A stretch of 64,000 nucleotides of DNA from Glycomyces paridis (GTDB lineage Bacteria > Actinomycetota > Actinomycetes > Mycobacteriales > Micromonosporaceae), in the NCBI RefSeq assembly GCF_004912155.1, contig NZ_STGX01000005.1, positions 25,908 to 89,907 on the forward strand, read 5' to 3'. Positions 25,893 through 34,301 of the stretch are shown in pieces. The stretch's first letter is position 1; every line of letters starts with the position of its first letter. The notes below the pieces were generated by a model. It was not told the DNA's origin, ran no database searches, and saw only the letters and a program-made list of their open reading frames with translations. Made by a program: the position numbers and the translations under genes.

Positions 25893-26984
25893 TCAGGCGG
25901 CTTCGGGAGCCTCCTGGAGCGGGACGGCCGCGGGACGCTCGCACGTGCTCGCCACGTCGACCGAGACGCCCTGGTCCGCCGAGGCGAGCAGGGCGGTCAT
26001 CACTTCGAGGACGTGGTAGGCGAGGTCGCCGTCGGCGCGGAACGGCTCCCCCTGCGCGGCCGCGGCGAGGTCGGCCAAGCCGAAGCCGCGGGCGGCGTCG
26101 AGGTAGCCGGCGCTCGGATCGAGGGTCTCCCACTCCCCGCCGAGGGCGTGCAGGCGCACGTCCCCCGCGAACCCGTTGGGGTCGGGGACGATCAGTGAGC
26201 CGGACTGGCCGTGGACCTCGATGTTCGAAGCGCGCGTCGCGACCGCGTCGAAGCTCATGACCAGTGTGGACAGTGCGCCGGACTCGTGACGCAGGACGCC
26301 GGTGACGTGCGTGTCGACCTCCACCGGGATCGACTCGCCCTCGCGCGGGCCCGAGCCGACCACGCGGGTCTCGCGCGTGTGGCTGGCCGCGCCGATCACC
26401 GAGGCGACCGGGCCGAGAAGGGTCACCAGCGCGGTCACGTAGTAGGGCCCCATGTCGAGCAGGGGGCCGCCGCCGGGCAGGTAGTAGAAGTCCGGGTTCG
26501 GGTGCCAGCGCTCGTGGCCGGGCGTGACCATGGTGGCCGTCGCGGCGACCGGGGCGCCGATCGCGCCGTCGTCGATGGCCTTGCGGGCGGTCTGCACGCC
26601 GGTGCCCAGGACGGTGTCGGGGGCGCAGCCGACGCGCACGCCGGCGGCGCGGCCGGCCTCGACGATCGCGCGCGCGTCCTCCAGGGTCGCGGCGAGGGGC
26701 TTCTCGCCGTAGACGTCCTTGCCCGCGGCGATGGCCTTGAGCGCGATCTCGGCGTGCGCGGCGGGGATCGTGAGGTTGAGGACGAGGTCGACCTCGGGGT
26801 CGGCGATGAGTTCGTCCACGGTGAGGGCGCGGACGCCCTGCTCGGCGGCGACCGCTTCGGCGCCGGCGGCGTTGAGGTCGGCGACGGCGACCAGGCGCAC
26901 GGCGTCGAGGCGCTCGAAGGCCTTGAGGTACTGGCCGGAGATGGCCCCGGTGCCGACGATGCCGATCCTCAGCGGCTGGCCCAC
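25893..26984 (-). CDS. Gfo/Idh/MocA family oxidoreductase
   Basis: NAD(P)-dependent dehydrogenase of 363 residues. The Rossmann motif is GIVGTGAISG at residues 7-16, and the catalytic-lysine segment is EKPLA (about 96). The C-terminal domain carries GGGPLLDMGPYYV. GTG at 26984 is chosen because GAGAGGGG precedes it and it gives a full Rossmann start; it overlaps the ThuA gene by 16 bases. Such oxidoreductases often pair with ThuA proteins in sugar or inositol catabolism. The substrate is unknown. Control is probably through the LacI gene at 27825. Confidence 0.87.
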   Translation of the reverse strand: MGQPLRIGIVGTGAISGQYLKAFERLDAVRLVAVADLNAAGAEAVAAEQGVRALTVDELIADPEVDLVLNLTIPAAHAEIALKAIAAGKDVYGEKPLAATLEDARAIVEAGRAAGVRVGCAPDTVLGTGVQTARKAIDDGAIGAPVAATATMVTPGHERWHPNPDFYYLPGGGPLLDMGPYYVTALVTLLGPVASVIGAASHTRETRVVGSGPREGESIPVEVDTHVTGVLRHESGALSTLVMSFDAVATRASNIEVHGQSGSLIVPDPNGFAGDVRLHALGGEWETLDPSAGYLDAARGFGLADLAAAAQGEPFRADGDLAYHVLEVMTALLASADQGVSVDVASTCERPAAVPLQEAPEAA

Positions 26985-27676
26985 AGGATGCCCCTCTCGA
27001 TGATGGTGCGCACGTTGGCGTCGGCGAGGACGCCCATGTCGTGGCCGGGGGTGGCGACGAAGATCCGGCCCTCGCCCCAGAGGCGGGTCCACACGGCCGG
27101 GCAGGTGATGGGCCGGTGCCACGGGTGGTAGGGGGTGACGGGGATGGTGGTGGTCGCCAGGACGTCGTTGTACTCGTCGGAGAGGACCCAGTACTGCTCG
27201 GTGTGGAGGTCGAAGTCCTGGATGCCTTTGACGATCGGGTGGTCGGCCTGCTCGGGGACGATGTTCACGGTGTAGTGCGTGAAGCAGTCCGCGGCCTCGC
27301 CCTTGAGGTCCTCCTGGGGGGCGCGGGTGGGGTGGGTGGCGAACTGGCCGCCGATGAGCTGGAGGTAGTCGGAGCTGGCGCGGTAGGAGTCGGCGATGCC
27401 GCCGTGCCACCCGGCCATGCCGGTGCCGTGCTCGATGGCCGAGCGCAGGCCGTTGAGTTCCTCGCGCTCGATGGTGTTCATGGTGTTGGTCTGGACGACG
27501 AGGTCGACCGAGGCCATGTAGCCCGCGTCGGCGTAGACGGCGCTGGTGTCCTCGACGCGGACGTCGTAGCCGTGTTCGTCGAGGAACGGGAGGAACGAGT
27601 CGGTGGCCTCGACGGGCTGGTGGCCGTCCCAGCCGCCGCGCACGACGAGCGCGCGCTTGATTCCTGGTGCAGACAT
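26969..27676 (-). CDS. ThuA domain protein (trehalose-utilization-like)
   Basis: A 235-residue single-domain protein of the ThuA family, a glutamine-amidotransferase-like fold seen in sugar catabolic clusters, without a settled reaction. Characteristic stretches are ALVVRGGWDGHQPVE near the start, GMAGWHGG near the middle and ATPGHDMGVL near the end. There is no signal peptide. ATG at 27676 matches the family start; an ATG at 27688 is too close to its AGGAG. The 3' end overlaps the oxidoreductase start, so both are expressed together from the operator-bearing region upstream. Confidence 0.83.
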   Translation of the reverse strand: MSAPGIKRALVVRGGWDGHQPVEATDSFLPFLDEHGYDVRVEDTSAVYADAGYMASVDLVVQTNTMNTIEREELNGLRSAIEHGTGMAGWHGGIADSYRASSDYLQLIGGQFATHPTRAPQEDLKGEAADCFTHYTVNIVPEQADHPIVKGIQDFDLHTEQYWVLSDEYNDVLATTTIPVTPYHPWHRPITCPAVWTRLWGEGRIFVATPGHDMGVLADANVRTIIERGILWASR

Positions 27677-27697
27677 GGTGAGGTACATGCTCCTGTG

Positions 27698-27711
27698 AAG
27701 TTGCGCAAATT
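27698..27711 (-). promoter_or_regulatory. LacI-type operator, thuA-proximal copy
   Basis: AAGTTGCGCAAATT differs by one base from the perfect palindrome at 27786-27799. It sits 10-23 bases upstream of the ThuA start region and would block that transcript. Confidence 0.7.
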
Positions 27712-27785
27712 CCCTTGGATGCAGTGCGGTGCGCTTCCTTTCTACAGCACTTCCCCCCTGGCGGCAAGGGCGTTCCACGAGCTTG

Positions 27786-27799
27786 AAGTTGCGCAACTT
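27786..27799 (+). promoter_or_regulatory. LacI-type operator, perfect 14-base palindrome
   Basis: AAGTTGCGCAACTT is fully symmetric with the central CG typical of LacI operators. It overlaps a possible -35 (TTGCGC, 27789-27794) for the LacI gene, whose -10 may be TAGGTT at 27813-27818. Together with the 27698 copy (88 bases centre to centre) it suits DNA looping and autoregulation. Confidence 0.75.
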
Positions 27800-27824
27800 T
27801 GCCGTCGTGCGGTAGGTTCGGCGG

Positions 27825-28838
27825 ATGCAGAACGGGCGGCGCACGACCCTCGCCGACGTGGCCGCCGCGGCGGGCACGTCGGTCCCCACGATCTCCAAGG
27901 TCCTCAGCGGGCGCTCCGACGTGTCGGCCGAGATGCGCGAGAAGGTCATGCGGGCCGTCGCCGATCTGGGCTACCGGGGGCGCGCGGGCCGCGGCGCCCC
28001 GCCCTCGGCGCGACCGGCCATGGTCGAGCTCGTCATGAGCGGCCTCGAGGGGACCTGGGCGAACCGGGCCCTGAGCGGCGTCGAGCGCGCCGCCGCCGCG
28101 GCCGGGGTCGCGCTCGTGGTCTCGGTGGCCCACCGCGACGACGACGCCTGGCTCACGCGGCTGCTGGACCGGAACCTCGGCGGCGCCGTCCTCGCGCTCG
28201 TGGACGCCACGCCCGAACAGCTCGCCACCCTCGACGCGGCCCGCGTCCCGGTGGTCCTCCTCGACCCGGTCACCCAGCCGCCCTCAACGGTCGCCGGCGT
28301 CGGCGCCACCAACTGGGCGGGCGGCCGCGCCGCCGCCGAGCACCTCATCGCCCTCGGCCACGAACGCCTCGGCATCGTCGCAGGCCACCGCGGACACCTC
28401 TACAGCAGGGCCCGAGTCGACGGGTTCCGTTCAGCAGCGATAGAAGCCGGGCTCCGGTTCGACGAGACGTCGGTGGTCTTCACCGACTGGAAGCGCGGCG
28501 ACGCCGCCGAGCGCGCCACCGCCCTCCTCACCGGCGACCGCCGCCCCACGGCCGTCTTCGCCTGCTCCGACAACATCGCCGTCGGCGTCTACGACGCCGC
28601 CGAGGCCCTCGCTCTCCGCATCCCGGACGACCTCGCCGTCATCGGCTTCGACGACCTCCCCGAAGGCCAATGGCTCCGCCCCGCCCTCACCACGATCCGC
28701 CAGCCCATCGCCGAAATGGGCGAAGCCGCCCTCCGAATGCTCCTGAGGATCATGGCCCACCCGCCGACGAACTCGCCGCGCGAGGAACTGGCCACCGACC
28801 TCATCGTCCGAGGATCCACGGCCCCGCTGCCCCGTTGA
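27825..28838 (+). CDS. LacI-family regulator of the ThuA/oxidoreductase pair
   Basis: A 337-residue LacI repressor. The HTH (TTLADVAAAAGTSVPTISKV, about residues 5-24) leads into the hinge and sensor domain with ACSDNIAVG and GFDDLPEG. It is divergent from the ThuA gene, and the 148-base spacer contains two near-identical palindromes. The probable -10 at 27813 lies seven bases before the ATG, with no ribosome site, suggesting leaderless translation. The effector is probably a sugar or derivative handled by the neighbouring oxidoreductase, inferred from position. Sequence is clearly related to the LacI protein at 24808 but not a recent copy. Confidence 0.9.
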   Translation: MQNGRRTTLADVAAAAGTSVPTISKVLSGRSDVSAEMREKVMRAVADLGYRGRAGRGAPPSARPAMVELVMSGLEGTWANRALSGVERAAAAAGVALVVSVAHRDDDAWLTRLLDRNLGGAVLALVDATPEQLATLDAARVPVVLLDPVTQPPSTVAGVGATNWAGGRAAAEHLIALGHERLGIVAGHRGHLYSRARVDGFRSAAIEAGLRFDETSVVFTDWKRGDAAERATALLTGDRRPTAVFACSDNIAVGVYDAAEALALRIPDDLAVIGFDDLPEGQWLRPALTTIRQPIAEMGEAALRMLLRIMAHPPTNSPREELATDLIVRGSTAPLPR

Positions 28839-28850
28839 ACCGGCCGGGCA

Positions 28851-30608
28851 TCAGCGGTACCCGAGGCGCTCGGCCATCTCCTGAGAACCGCCGCACCAGG
28901 TCTCGGACGACCGCGGGTCCTCGGTTCGCAATTTGTTGACGATGCGGTCCACCTCGGCGCGGATCGTTTCATCGTCGACTTCGAGCGCGTCGGGGAAGTC
29001 GAGGATGAGTCGGAACTGGATCCACTCTGTATCCGAGCCGAAATCGGCGGGGACACCGGGATGAGCGAAGTAGAGCCGGACGCAGGAGGTCTCATCGGCA
29101 TCGCTTCTGGCCGGTGAGGGTTCGCACTGCCAGCGCGCCATCACCTCCGGCTCGGCTTCGAGGCGTTCCCGCAGGAATCGCGCGGCCCTGCGGGCGGGCC
29201 ACTCCCAGGTGAAATCCGCTGCGGCCTTTGCGATTTCGGCGGCGTATGCGTCGGCGTCGAAGCGGTAGGTCCTCGGCTCGGCCGATTCGGTGGATCGGGT
29301 CGCCCATTCGACCTCGCCGGTCTCGGCGTCCAGTCGGACATCGGCGATGAACGGTCTACAGCAGCGGGAATCGCCACAGCTCGCGTTGCCGAGCAGGATC
29401 TCGTGCGGTTCGGTTCCGGCGCTGAGGCCCGCTCCGGACTGGAGCACGGTCTCGGGGTTCTCCGGCCCTCCGTCGCCAAGGTGTCGCTCCGCCAGGGGCA
29501 TGCCGTCGACCAGGACGTTCACTCGGACATCGGAGTCGCTGCTGGGCGCAGGAACGGTGATGCGGACGGCGAATCCCTCGCCGAAGGTCTCAGGTTCAGC
29601 TCGGGCGGCACGCCGGGTCTGCCGGACGAGCCAGAGGGCGTCGGGGTCGCCGGGGCGGGCATCGAGTGCGGCTGCGGCGGTCGCGGCGGCTTCGTCCGAG
29701 GCGAGCGCTGAGCGGAACTGCTCGACCGCGCGGACGCGTTCGCCCGGTTCGAAGTGCAGCAGGGCCGCGACGCCGTACGCCAGGCCGTGGTGGAGTCGGA
29801 CGAGCATCGACAGTGAGGCGGCGTCGCGGGTCAGTTCACGGGCGTGCTCGGCCGCTTCGAGGAACGGAGCGGCGAACCGCCGGTCTTCGTGCATGGCCGG
29901 GGGCCGACGTTCGAAAGCGCCGAGTTCCAGGACGAGGTCGGCGCCGGTGCCGACCGGGGCGGCTGCAGGAAGTGAAGCCAGCGTGTCGAAGTCGAGTTCA
30001 AGGAACGTGTCCAGGCGTTCGCTCCGGTCGTCCGGGTCGGTCCGCTCAAGTGTCCAGAGCAGGTGGGGCGCCGGATTCGGCGACCGACCGATGGCGGCCA
30101 CGGCGAACCGTTCGGCGCGGGACCCGAGCAGGCCGAAGACGCGGACACGTTCGAGGTCTTGGGGCTCGCCTGGCAGGAGCAGCAGGCCCACCTCGATTTC
30201 AAGGCCGGTCGTGCCGGTGTCGAGCAGGTGGAGGGCGACGGCCCGGGCCCGCTCGGGAGGCGGTGAGAGCCCTTCCAGGTCGGGCCCTTCGCCGTCGTCG
30301 CCGCTCTTCGCCTCGTGGATGCGCCGCAGGGCCGTGCCGAGCTCGCCCGGGTCACCGCCGTCAAGGGCCGCGGCGACCGCCTCGCGCACGGCCGTCCGGC
30401 GCCCGGCTTCGAGCAGCTCGTCTTCGGCCGGATCGAAGTCGAAGAAGTAGGCGTCGTCGTCATCGTAGTCAAGGTCGAAGTCGATGATCGTCCGCCTGAC
30501 ACCGGCGCAGGAGCGCAAGGCTTCGAGCTCGTCGTCGGGGATCGGGCCTTCCGGGTGGCGGGCGAGGAGGTCGCGGAGTCGGTCCCAGAGGGGTGTCGGG
30601 GCGATCAT
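28851..30608 (-). CDS. Hypothetical protein, 585 residues
   Basis: Not recognised. It is strongly acidic, with a striking Asp-rich stretch (DFDLDYDDDDAYFFDFD, about residues 41-57), a Cys cluster CGDSRCC near residue 414, and no signal peptide, membrane helix or nucleotide-binding motif. The overall texture suggests a soluble cytoplasmic protein with an alpha-helical N-terminal half and a mixed C-terminal half; the latter ends with a Trp/Glu-rich segment. The codon pattern supports coding, including G/C third positions and few rare codons. It stands alone between a convergent LacI gene twelve bases away and a 2-kb gene-poor stretch. The ATG at 30608 has no evident ribosome site. Confidence 0.6.
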   Translation of the reverse strand: MIAPTPLWDRLRDLLARHPEGPIPDDELEALRSCAGVRRTIIDFDLDYDDDDAYFFDFDPAEDELLEAGRRTAVREAVAAALDGGDPGELGTALRRIHEAKSGDDGEGPDLEGLSPPPERARAVALHLLDTGTTGLEIEVGLLLLPGEPQDLERVRVFGLLGSRAERFAVAAIGRSPNPAPHLLWTLERTDPDDRSERLDTFLELDFDTLASLPAAAPVGTGADLVLELGAFERRPPAMHEDRRFAAPFLEAAEHARELTRDAASLSMLVRLHHGLAYGVAALLHFEPGERVRAVEQFRSALASDEAAATAAAALDARPGDPDALWLVRQTRRAARAEPETFGEGFAVRITVPAPSSDSDVRVNVLVDGMPLAERHLGDGGPENPETVLQSGAGLSAGTEPHEILLGNASCGDSRCCRPFIADVRLDAETGEVEWATRSTESAEPRTYRFDADAYAAEIAKAAADFTWEWPARRAARFLRERLEAEPEVMARWQCEPSPARSDADETSCVRLYFAHPGVPADFGSDTEWIQFRLILDFPDALEVDDETIRAEVDRIVNKLRTEDPRSSETWCGGSQEMAERLGYR

Positions 30609-31644
30609 GGGCGTGGTACGGGGGTTGCGGGAGTGCCCATCGTGTCATCGTAGTGAGCAGCCCGCGTTGGCGGCGACGGCTTTTGAGGTGGGCAGGGCTT
30701 CGAGGTTGTCGCAGAATTAGGCGTTCGAAGGAAACGGCGGGCCCAGTTCGGTTGAGAGCCAGAGACAAAGGCGGCACCGACAAGGGGTGGATCGATGGTG
30801 AGGGTCGCATTGTGGGTGGCGGGCCGACTCCGTGCGGGCCTAGGGGTGGGGCGTGGTCGATCGTGTGCATTGCGCTCGGGGCGCGTGGGGCGACGCGCTA
30901 GAGCAAGGGATGCAGCTCTTAGCTTGTGCCGCAACGAGTTGCGGTGGAAATATGAGTGCTTTCGCATCTTGTGGGTGATGACGATGGCGTACAGGCGAGC
31001 GATACTTGACATATGCACGAAGGACGGAGAAGCAAGGTCCAGGTGGCGAGCCGGTGCAAGCAGACTGATCCAAGCCTCTGGCCGCTCCCAAACCGGACAT
31101 GTTTCTGAGACAGCGACCTGGCAGGACCGGGTATTCCTCCCGAGCAGTGGGAGGCGTGGAGTTCTCATCCTGATCGTGCCATCGCGTCCCGCAGCTGATC
31201 ACCGCTCCCTCGACGGGGGTGGTACTGGGTGGGAGATCGCGGGCCGGGATCACCTCGACCCGCGGCAGTGTTCCGAACGAGACACACGAAGGCACGACCG
31301 CCGACGCGACCGTACGCGGCCCGGCCGGGCACCACAGGACCCGGGCGAAGCGCCGCACACAGCGCCGGTGCGCACCACGATCACCACCACCCGACTCCGC
31401 GCGAGCCTGCGCGAAGGAAATGCGCCCGCAAGGGCGGCAACGGAAGGAGCGAGGTGAAATCCAGCCCCCGGTCAGTAGGGCCGCACGAGACGAAGCAGTC
31501 CACCGGCACAACCCTGGCAGGGCCGGCGACCAACCACAGCCTCCCTTGGCGGCCCAGTGGAGCGTCCCCTGAGATCGGGACACCTGGATCGCCGGGCCGG
31601 TATGCCCGGTCGCCTCATCGGGCGGCGCTCGCCCGGGACCGTAT

Positions 31645-31690
31645 CGGTTCATCGGATTGCGGTGCCGCACACGAAGCGCGGCAGGTCGTG
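31645..31690 (+). repeat. Diverged 46-base repeat, copy A
   Basis: Begins CGGTTCATCGGATTGCGGT and matches the copy at 32425 at roughly 83% by eye, with weaker similarity continuing about 60 bases further (GTCGCGGTGGC versus CTCCGCGGTGGC). Confidence 0.5.
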
Positions 31691-32424
31691 CGAGGCCGCT
31701 CGCGGATACGTCGCGGTGGCCTGCGCTGGCGGAAGCCGGTGAGCGCGGGCGAGAACGGCAAACCGAGAGCGGCGGGCCGGGAACGGCAGGCAAGAAGCGG
31801 CGAGAGCCGGAAAGGGGCGAGGCAGTGGCGGCAGGGCACCAGCACAACGACAACGCATGCGTCGCGGGCTTCACACGAAATGTCGGAGCGGGGCGTGGCG
31901 TGTGCAGCATTGCATGGCAGTCGGGCCACCACGCCGCGTCCGGTGTTCACACACCGGAGCCAACGGACCAGGTCGAGCGAGCCGAAACGAGTCGCCAGGC
32001 AGGGGGGCTCGGGCAAGGCTCGACCGACCGTGAGGGCGGGTCGCGCTCTCGGGCAATGACCGTTCGGGCCAGTTCGTCTCATCTCGCTCTGCGGCTTTGC
32101 ACACGGATCTCGGCGGCCGAGGCGATACGGCCTGGGTCACCACCAGCGGGCATCTCCTCTGCGGCACATGCCAGCCCAGTCCGCCTGCTCTTCCGTCGCT
32201 GCCGGTTTGAACATCGACCCGACTCGACCCGGTGAGCGGCGTGCACGACAGACCGACGGCGACAACGCCGGAACAGCCCCGAAACAACCCGAGTGCCGCC
32301 GCCGGGCATGAAACGAGCGAACGGGGAATCCTTCGGAAGTCCTCGGGCCGAGGGGGCCGGAACCGGTCGTTCAGGACCGCCGAGTCGGACCGGACTGTGC
32401 AGACCAAGACCGATCTGAACAGGT

Positions 32425-32470
32425 CGGTTCATCGGGCTGCGGTACCGCGCAGGGAGCGCGACGGGTGAGG
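32425..32470 (+). repeat. Diverged 46-base repeat, copy B
   Basis: Begins CGGTTCATCGGGCTGCGGT, the partner of the copy at 31645, 780 bases away in direct orientation. The sequence after it (CCGCGGTGGCTCACGCCGG) also resembles 32148-32175. Confidence 0.5.
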
Positions 32471-32616
32471 CGAATCGAGGTGGGGACTCCGCCATCGGAC
32501 ATCTCCGCGGTGGCTCACGCCGGGCCGTCCTGCCGCTGTTCCGTCGCCGACTGCTTGAAGTCCGACCCGTTCGGACTCGGCGGCCGGATCGCGGTCCTGA
32601 TTTGGCGCTAGCGGTC

Positions 32617-33462
32617 TTAAAAGAGGTGGGCGTAGCCCATTGCGGTCAGGTTGTCATGGGAGGTCTTCAGGCATTCGATGGCGGTGCGGCCGTAGCACTC
32701 GTCCTGTTCGACCAGGAGGTGGGCGGCGCCGATGTCGACGGCGGTGTCGATGATGGCCGGGAAGTCGAGGTTGCCTTCGCCGACTTCGGCGAACTGGACC
32801 ACGTGCTTCATGCCCTCTTGCCAGGGACCCGCGATGCCGGTGGCGAGGGCTTCGTATGCGGCGGGGTCGATGCGGGCGATGCGGTAGTCCTTGAGGTGGA
32901 CCATGTCGACGCGGTCGGCGTACTTGCGGAGGGTGCGGACGGGGTCGAGGCCCGCGCGCTGGACCCAGTGGGCGTCGATCTCCAGGCCGACGCTCGGGGC
33001 GCGCTCGGCGAGGACGTCGAGGAGGTGCCGTCCGTCGTAGCGGGCGAAGTCGATGTGGTGGTTGTGGTAGTGGAGACTCAGGCCCGCGTCGGCGAGGCGG
33101 GCGGCGACCGCTTCGCAGTCGTCGGCAAAGGCCGCCACGGAGGCGAGGTCGGCCATCGCCTCGGGCGGGAGCATCCCGACGCGGATCATGCTCGCGCCCA
33201 GGGCGTTCGCGTCGGCGATGAAGGTGTCGAGCGCGTTCGTCAGGGACACCTCGCCGGTGAGGCCGCCGGAGATGGAGACGAACTCGATGCCGAAGTCCTC
33301 GCGCACGCCTTGGAGTTCGGCCAGGTGCTCGGGGGTCAACGGCAGCGCCGAGAGCTCGGCGGTGCGGTAGCCGATGTCGTGGACCTTCCGGAAGGTCTCG
33401 TGCACGCCGTGGGCGGCGAACTCCTCGCGGAGGGTGAAGCACTGGACGCCGATGCGGGTCAA
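32617..33462 (-). CDS. Sugar phosphate isomerase/epimerase (TIM barrel)
   Basis: A 281-residue xylose-isomerase-like TIM-barrel protein. Likely metal and substrate residues include Glu in TAELSALP, His in LHYHNHH, Glu/Asp in LEIDAHW, His in MVHLKDY and a late Glu in LVEQDECYG. The start is TTG at 33462: GAGGAG lies five bases upstream, and the TTGA overlaps the preceding stop by four bases. It is the last gene of the operon starting at 41070. It probably isomerises or epimerises an intermediate of the imported sugar; the exact reaction is not known for this subgroup. Confidence 0.84.
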   Translation of the reverse strand: MTRIGVQCFTLREEFAAHGVHETFRKVHDIGYRTAELSALPLTPEHLAELQGVREDFGIEFVSISGGLTGEVSLTNALDTFIADANALGASMIRVGMLPPEAMADLASVAAFADDCEAVAARLADAGLSLHYHNHHIDFARYDGRHLLDVLAERAPSVGLEIDAHWVQRAGLDPVRTLRKYADRVDMVHLKDYRIARIDPAAYEALATGIAGPWQEGMKHVVQFAEVGEGNLDFPAIIDTAVDIGAAHLLVEQDECYGRTAIECLKTSHDNLTAMGYAHLF

Positions 33463-34301
33463 CGGGACTCCTCGATGGACAGGTCGAGTGTGAAGGTCGC
33501 GGCGAGGCTGCCGTGGCCGGGGAGCGCGAGGGAGCCGAGCGGGCCTCCGTCGGACTCGTAGGGGTCGGAGGCCGGTTCGAGGGCGACGGTGTCGACCGCG
33601 CCCCACCAGGGGAAGCCGGGAGTGGCGCGGTGTTCCTGCCAGACGTGGAGGTGGGAGAAGAGGTCGGGGTCGAAGTGGAGCGTGGCCTCGGTGCCGTTGG
33701 CGGGGTTGCGGATCGTGGCGCTCGACCGGGACTTGGTGGGGACGTCGAGGAAGCCGCTGCCGGAGGCCCCGGCGGCGGGGAAGCGGACCGGGAGCGGGTC
33801 GTCGCCGAGGCGGACGGTGGTGTCGGGGCCGATGAGGGCCGGGCCGAAGGCGGGGTGCTCGCACCAGCCGAAGGCGGTCGCGCTCCCGGAGTGGTTGGTC
33901 GCGCGCTGGGCGACCTCAAGGCCGGTGGCGGTGGCGGTCACGCTGCGGCGCACCGTGAGCGGGACGGTCCGCAGGGCGATCTCCAGGGTGCAGGAGTCGG
34001 TGGTGTGCTCGACGGTGCGCCAGCGCCGCCAGGCGGCCTCGCCGTGGAAGGGGTGCTCGACGCCGTCGAGGGTGCGGGCGTCGCCGGCGTGCGGGACGAG
34101 GGTGTGCCAGCCGCCGGGGTAGCGGCGGTGCCATTCCTCGTTGGACCGGGTGGAGGGGTAGGCGCCGCCCCAGTCCTCGTCCTGCCAGGGGGTGCGCAGG
34201 AGGAACTCGGTTCCGGTGGGGCGGTGGACGATCGAGGCGATGCGGGCGCCGACGGGGTCCACCGTCGCGGTGTAGGAACCGGATTCGATGCGGTGGGTCA
34301 C
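33459..34301 (-). CDS. Aldose 1-epimerase family protein
   Basis: A 280-residue galactose-mutarotase-like beta-sandwich protein that would interconvert sugar anomers. Family-like segments are GARIASIVHRPTGTEFL near the N-terminus, YPGGWHTLVPHAG and CEHPAFG with the likely catalytic His residues, and WWGAVDTVALEPASDP with the catalytic Glu. GTG at 34301 overlaps the repressor stop by four bases (GTGA), and its own stop overlaps the next start. No signal peptide, so it is cytoplasmic. Substrate unknown. Confidence 0.82.
   Translation of the reverse strand: MTHRIESGSYTATVDPVGARIASIVHRPTGTEFLLRTPWQDEDWGGAYPSTRSNEEWHRRYPGGWHTLVPHAGDARTLDGVEHPFHGEAAWRRWRTVEHTTDSCTLEIALRTVPLTVRRSVTATATGLEVAQRATNHSGSATAFGWCEHPAFGPALIGPDTTVRLGDDPLPVRFPAAGASGSGFLDVPTKSRSSATIRNPANGTEATLHFDPDLFSHLHVWQEHRATPGFPWWGAVDTVALEPASDPYESDGGPLGSLALPGHGSLAATFTLDLSIEESR

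Larger units (their letters stand above)
30609..32616. other. Gene-poor 2-kb stretch with diverged repeats
   Basis: No protein is convincing here. The open frames are short, lack ribosome sites, have no family resemblance and occur on both strands with similar quality. Composition is less regular than in the flanks. It contains at least two diverged copies of a 46-base repeat (31645 and 32425) and a weaker third element near 32148, plus a small hairpin (CCTCCC/GGGAGG near 31136-31154) and degenerate GAACGGCA-type repeats near 31750-31810. It may be a decayed region, an integration scar or host to a noncoding RNA. No inverted terminal repeats or recombinase were found. Confidence 0.5.

Noticed and set aside
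27676..27688. Earlier ATG at 27688 as the ThuA start
   Set aside because: Only one base separates it from the AGGAG site, and the family start fits the ATG at 27676.
28589..29101. Minus-strand frame across the end of the second LacI gene and the 585-residue gene
   Set aside because: It straddles two well-supported genes in a different frame and has no domain.
30795..32407. Several frames of 110-360 codons on both strands in the gene-poor region
   Set aside because: No ribosome sites, no family resemblance, mutually overlapping on opposite strands, and composition unlike neighbouring genes.
31645..32470. Possible CRISPR or mobile element from the repeated segments
   Set aside because: Too few copies, poorly conserved and irregularly spaced; no Cas, transposase, recombinase or terminal inverted repeats.
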